Below are positions 50,499-64,000 of a DNA stretch of 64,000 nt, in pieces; positions within the stretch are counted from its first letter, which is position 1; each line of letters starts with the position of its first letter. Below the pieces are notes generated by a model. That model was not told where the DNA came from. It was given only the letters and a program-made list of their open reading frames with translations, and ran no database searches. The DNA comes from Phylloscopus collybita (Eukaryota > Chordata > Aves > Passeriformes > Phylloscopidae): the NCBI GenBank assembly GCA_027886175.1, contig JAJNNQ010000027.1:5160001-5224000 (forward strand). Reading direction: 5' to 3'. The position numbers were made by a program, and so were the translations under genes.

Positions 50499-50796
50499 GG
50501 CAGCCCTGGGGTTCCAGCCTTGGGGAAGGCAGCCCTGGGGTTCCAGCCTTGGGGAAGGCAGCCCTGGGGTTCCAGGCTTGGAAAAGGCAGCCCTGGGGTT
50601 CCAGCCTTGGGGAAGGCAGCCCTGGGGTTCCAGCCTTGGGGAGGCAACCCTGGGGTTCCAGGCTTGGGAAGGCAGCCCTGGGGTTCCAGGCTTGGGAAGG
50701 CAGCCCTGGGGTTCCAGCCTTGGGGAAGGCAGCCCTGGGGTTCCAGCCTTGGGAAGGCAGCCCTGGGGTTCCAGGCTTGGAAAAGGCAGCCCTGGG
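50499..50796 (+). repeat. 29-bp minisatellite in the GATA5 3' UTR
   Basis: About ten full copies and one partial copy of a 28-29 base unit occur in tandem. Each unit begins GGCAGCCCTGGGGTTCCAG and ends CCTTGGGGAA, or a variant such as GCTTGGAAAA or GCTTGGGAA. Two or three unit types alternate, so the array grew by unequal exchange or slippage. It lies 220-517 bases after the GATA5 stop, before both candidate poly(A) signals, so it is probably transcribed. Minus-strand open frames across it (PQGCLPKAGTPGLP-like repeats) are a by-product of the unit and not a gene. Confidence 0.95.
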
Positions 50797-51015
50797 TCGC
50801 TCTGGGGAAGGATGAGCTTTTTGGGGACCTGGCGCCGCAGCAGGGTCATCCCAGCCCCATCCAGCTGGCATTTTCCATGGGCATCCTCCAAGAGAAACCT
50901 GTCCTGTGGCTGCGGCTGGACCCGCGCAGTCCCGGGGCTCTGGGGCAGCTCATCCTCATCCTCCTGCCCGCCGAAGGCGTCGGTGCCGAGGCTTCCTGCT
51001 GCAGGCTGGGGGTTC

Positions 51016-62746
<11,731 letters not shown>

Positions 62747-62826
62747 GTTCCGTCCTCGGCGGCGGCGGCTGCTCAGGGCCCGGCCGGCTGCGGCCCGGCG
62801 GTGCCGAGGGGCTCACTCAGAGGAAC
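62747..62826 (-). other. GATA5: GATA5 exon 2 5' UTR part
   Basis: Eighty bases between a candidate acceptor (TTCTCCCTCCAG, AG at 62828-62827) and the start codon. It is GC-rich with a GCCGCCGCCGCC run just before the ATG context. The acceptor is strong by eye, but transcription data are needed for certainty. Confidence 0.65.
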
Positions 62827-63441
62827 CTGGAGGGAGAACCGAGAGCAGCGAGCTGAGACCCCGCACACACCCGGCACCCGACGGCCTTTCCCCCGCCGAA
62901 AACGCCCCTTCCCTGCCAAAAGCAGGAGCTGAATTTTTTTTTTTCCCTCTTTGTTCTGTTTTCCTTTAAACTTTCCTCTGAGCCATAGCGAGAATTAACC
63001 TCCTCGGAATGGGCGGCGACCCCTCCGGCACCTTCCCCCTCCCTGCCGCTCGCCTGGGCACCTTCAACGGTCCGGAAAAACACTCCAAGAATTAATTTTT
63101 TCCCCAACACGATTTCCCTTCCTGTTGTTTTTTGTTGTTGTTGTTGTTGTTTGGTTGGTTTTTTTGTCCCCAAAAATCAGGGCCTGGAGCGCAGCTCGGG
63201 GCCTTGTTGGCCAGGACGCGGCCGGCCCCGGCCCCTCGGGGTCCCTGCGGGAGCGGGGTCCCCGGCGGATCTGGGCAAAGATCCAGGATCGGGAGCATCC
63301 CCGGTGTCCCCCAGCCACCAGCGCTGCCGCTTTGCTGTTAGGAAGCGCAGTGACCCTCGGGCAGGCCTCTCCGTGCCGACGGAGGGCTGCAGCCCACAGG
63401 AGCATCCCGCCCTGGCCCGCTCCTCCCGCACAGGTACTCAC
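62827..63441 (-). other. GATA5: GATA5 intron 1, predicted
   Basis: About 615 bases between the candidate donor CCAT|GTGAGT at 63441-63436 and the acceptor before exon 2. It includes a (GTT)n-like tract at about 63127-63151. No coding exon is seen. Confidence 0.55.
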
Positions 63442-63720
63442 ATGGCAGCTTGACGGGAGCGGAGCCGAGCATGGCCGTGGGGGCATGGAGCTGTGCTCAG
63501 ACCATCCAGGCAAATCCCAGGAAAAATAAAAACAACAATTAAAAAAAAATAATAATAATAAAAAAAATTAAAAACCAATGAAGTTCACGGGGGAGGCAGG
63601 AGAAAAACCAAACCAGCAGGACCCTCTGGAAGAGAGGAGCTGCCCTCCCCCGGTGTCCCCCCCCCCGCTTTGTCGCCTCCCCGTCTCCCGTGGGTGCGTC
63701 CCTGGCTGCGCCCGGCGGGG
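63442..63720 (-). other. GATA5: GATA5 non-coding exon 1, predicted
   Basis: The GATA4/5/6 genes usually begin with a non-coding exon. A consensus donor GTGAGT follows GCTGCCAT at 63442. The upstream limit (about 63720) is a guess from promoter-like motifs. The exon would contain most of a dispersed segment (63477-63607) and two short upstream reading frames. Confidence 0.45.
63477..63607 (-). repeat. Dispersed segment, first-exon copy
   Basis: The counterpart of 56783-56887, same orientation, 6.7 kb apart. It is longer because of an expanded AAT/A-rich middle at about 63532-63575. Confidence 0.85.
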
Positions 63721-63748
63721 AAGTGGCGGCGGCGGCTCCGGCCGTGGC

Positions 63749-63830
63749 TCTTTACGGCGGCCCCGGTGCGGCCCGGCCCACGTGACGGCCGGCGGGGCAG
63801 CCCCGGTCCGGCCGGGATTGGGCGCCTCCC
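63749..63830 (-). promoter_or_regulatory. GATA5: GATA5 core promoter candidates
   Basis: On the gene strand a CCAAT box lies at 63821-63817, an E-box CACGTG (within CACGTGAC on the plus strand) at 63779-63784, and a weak TAAAGA element at 63754-63749. All sit in a dense CpG island. Their order fits a start site near 63720, but no start-site evidence is available. Confidence 0.35.
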
Positions 63831-63839
63831 GGCACGGGG

Positions 63840-63887
63840 GGGACGGGATAAGGGACGGGATAAGGGACGGGATAAGGGACGGGATAA
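63840..63887 (+). promoter_or_regulatory. Four tandem 12-mers each with GATAA
   Basis: The unit GGGACGGGATAA occurs four times head to tail without a single mismatch (63840, 63852, 63864, 63876). Each copy holds one GATAA core preceded by G, so it is a GATA core but not a perfect WGATAR site. The array lies just upstream of the CCAAT box of GATA5. Confidence 0.8.
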
Positions 63888-64000
63888 TTCCCGCCGGCTC
63901 CGCTCCCGGCGGGGGGGGACGCGCCCGCAGCCTCCCCCCGACCCCGGGCGGAGCGGGGGCAGGATGCGGCCCCCGGAGCGCCCCGCACCGCCCCGGGCCC

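Overview
This window is a piece of a bird nuclear chromosome, probably from a songbird. The support is three CR1 LINE 3' ends with the typical avian tail, a solo LTR that I recall as an ERVL-type repeat common in passerines, intron-split genes, and a GC-rich promoter next to AT-rich non-coding DNA. I see no bacterial, plasmid or CRISPR feature.

One protein-coding gene can be supported: GATA5, a zinc-finger cardiac and endodermal transcription factor, on the minus strand. All six coding exons were placed by hand from splice sites and reading phase: 62746-62227 (start codon, activation domains), 59996-59830 (N finger), 54339-54214 (C finger), 53260-53173 (basic tail), 52681-52557 and 51171-51016 (C terminus, stop). 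They join in phase to a 393-residue protein. A non-coding first exon probably ends at 63442, and the promoter CpG island runs to the right edge of the window. Polyadenylation signals lie near 50440 and 50355.

Bases 1 to about 50340 lie 3' of GATA5. I found no exon there that I can assign to a gene. The region holds two CR1 fragments (about 12.0 and 20.9 kb), an LTR-like segment (about 29.9-30.4 kb), a 500-bp purine tract (17.9-18.4 kb), a nested GGAGA/11-mer satellite (18.9-19.3 kb), and several AT-rich blocks with clustered GATA motifs that could be regulatory. Many long open frames occur there, but they show no recognisable protein and overlap one another on both strands.

The main novelty is in and around GATA5: four tandem 12-mers each carrying GATAA just upstream of the promoter; a ~100-130 bp segment present both in the putative first exon and in intron 3; a 29-bp minisatellite in the 3' UTR; a second minisatellite hugging the exon 2 donor; a (TTTG)n array forming the upstream part of the exon 4 acceptor; an inter-finger linker that looks one residue short; and a solo LTR in intron 6. 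None of this is a new enzyme or defence system. It is an unusually repeat-modified developmental regulator locus.
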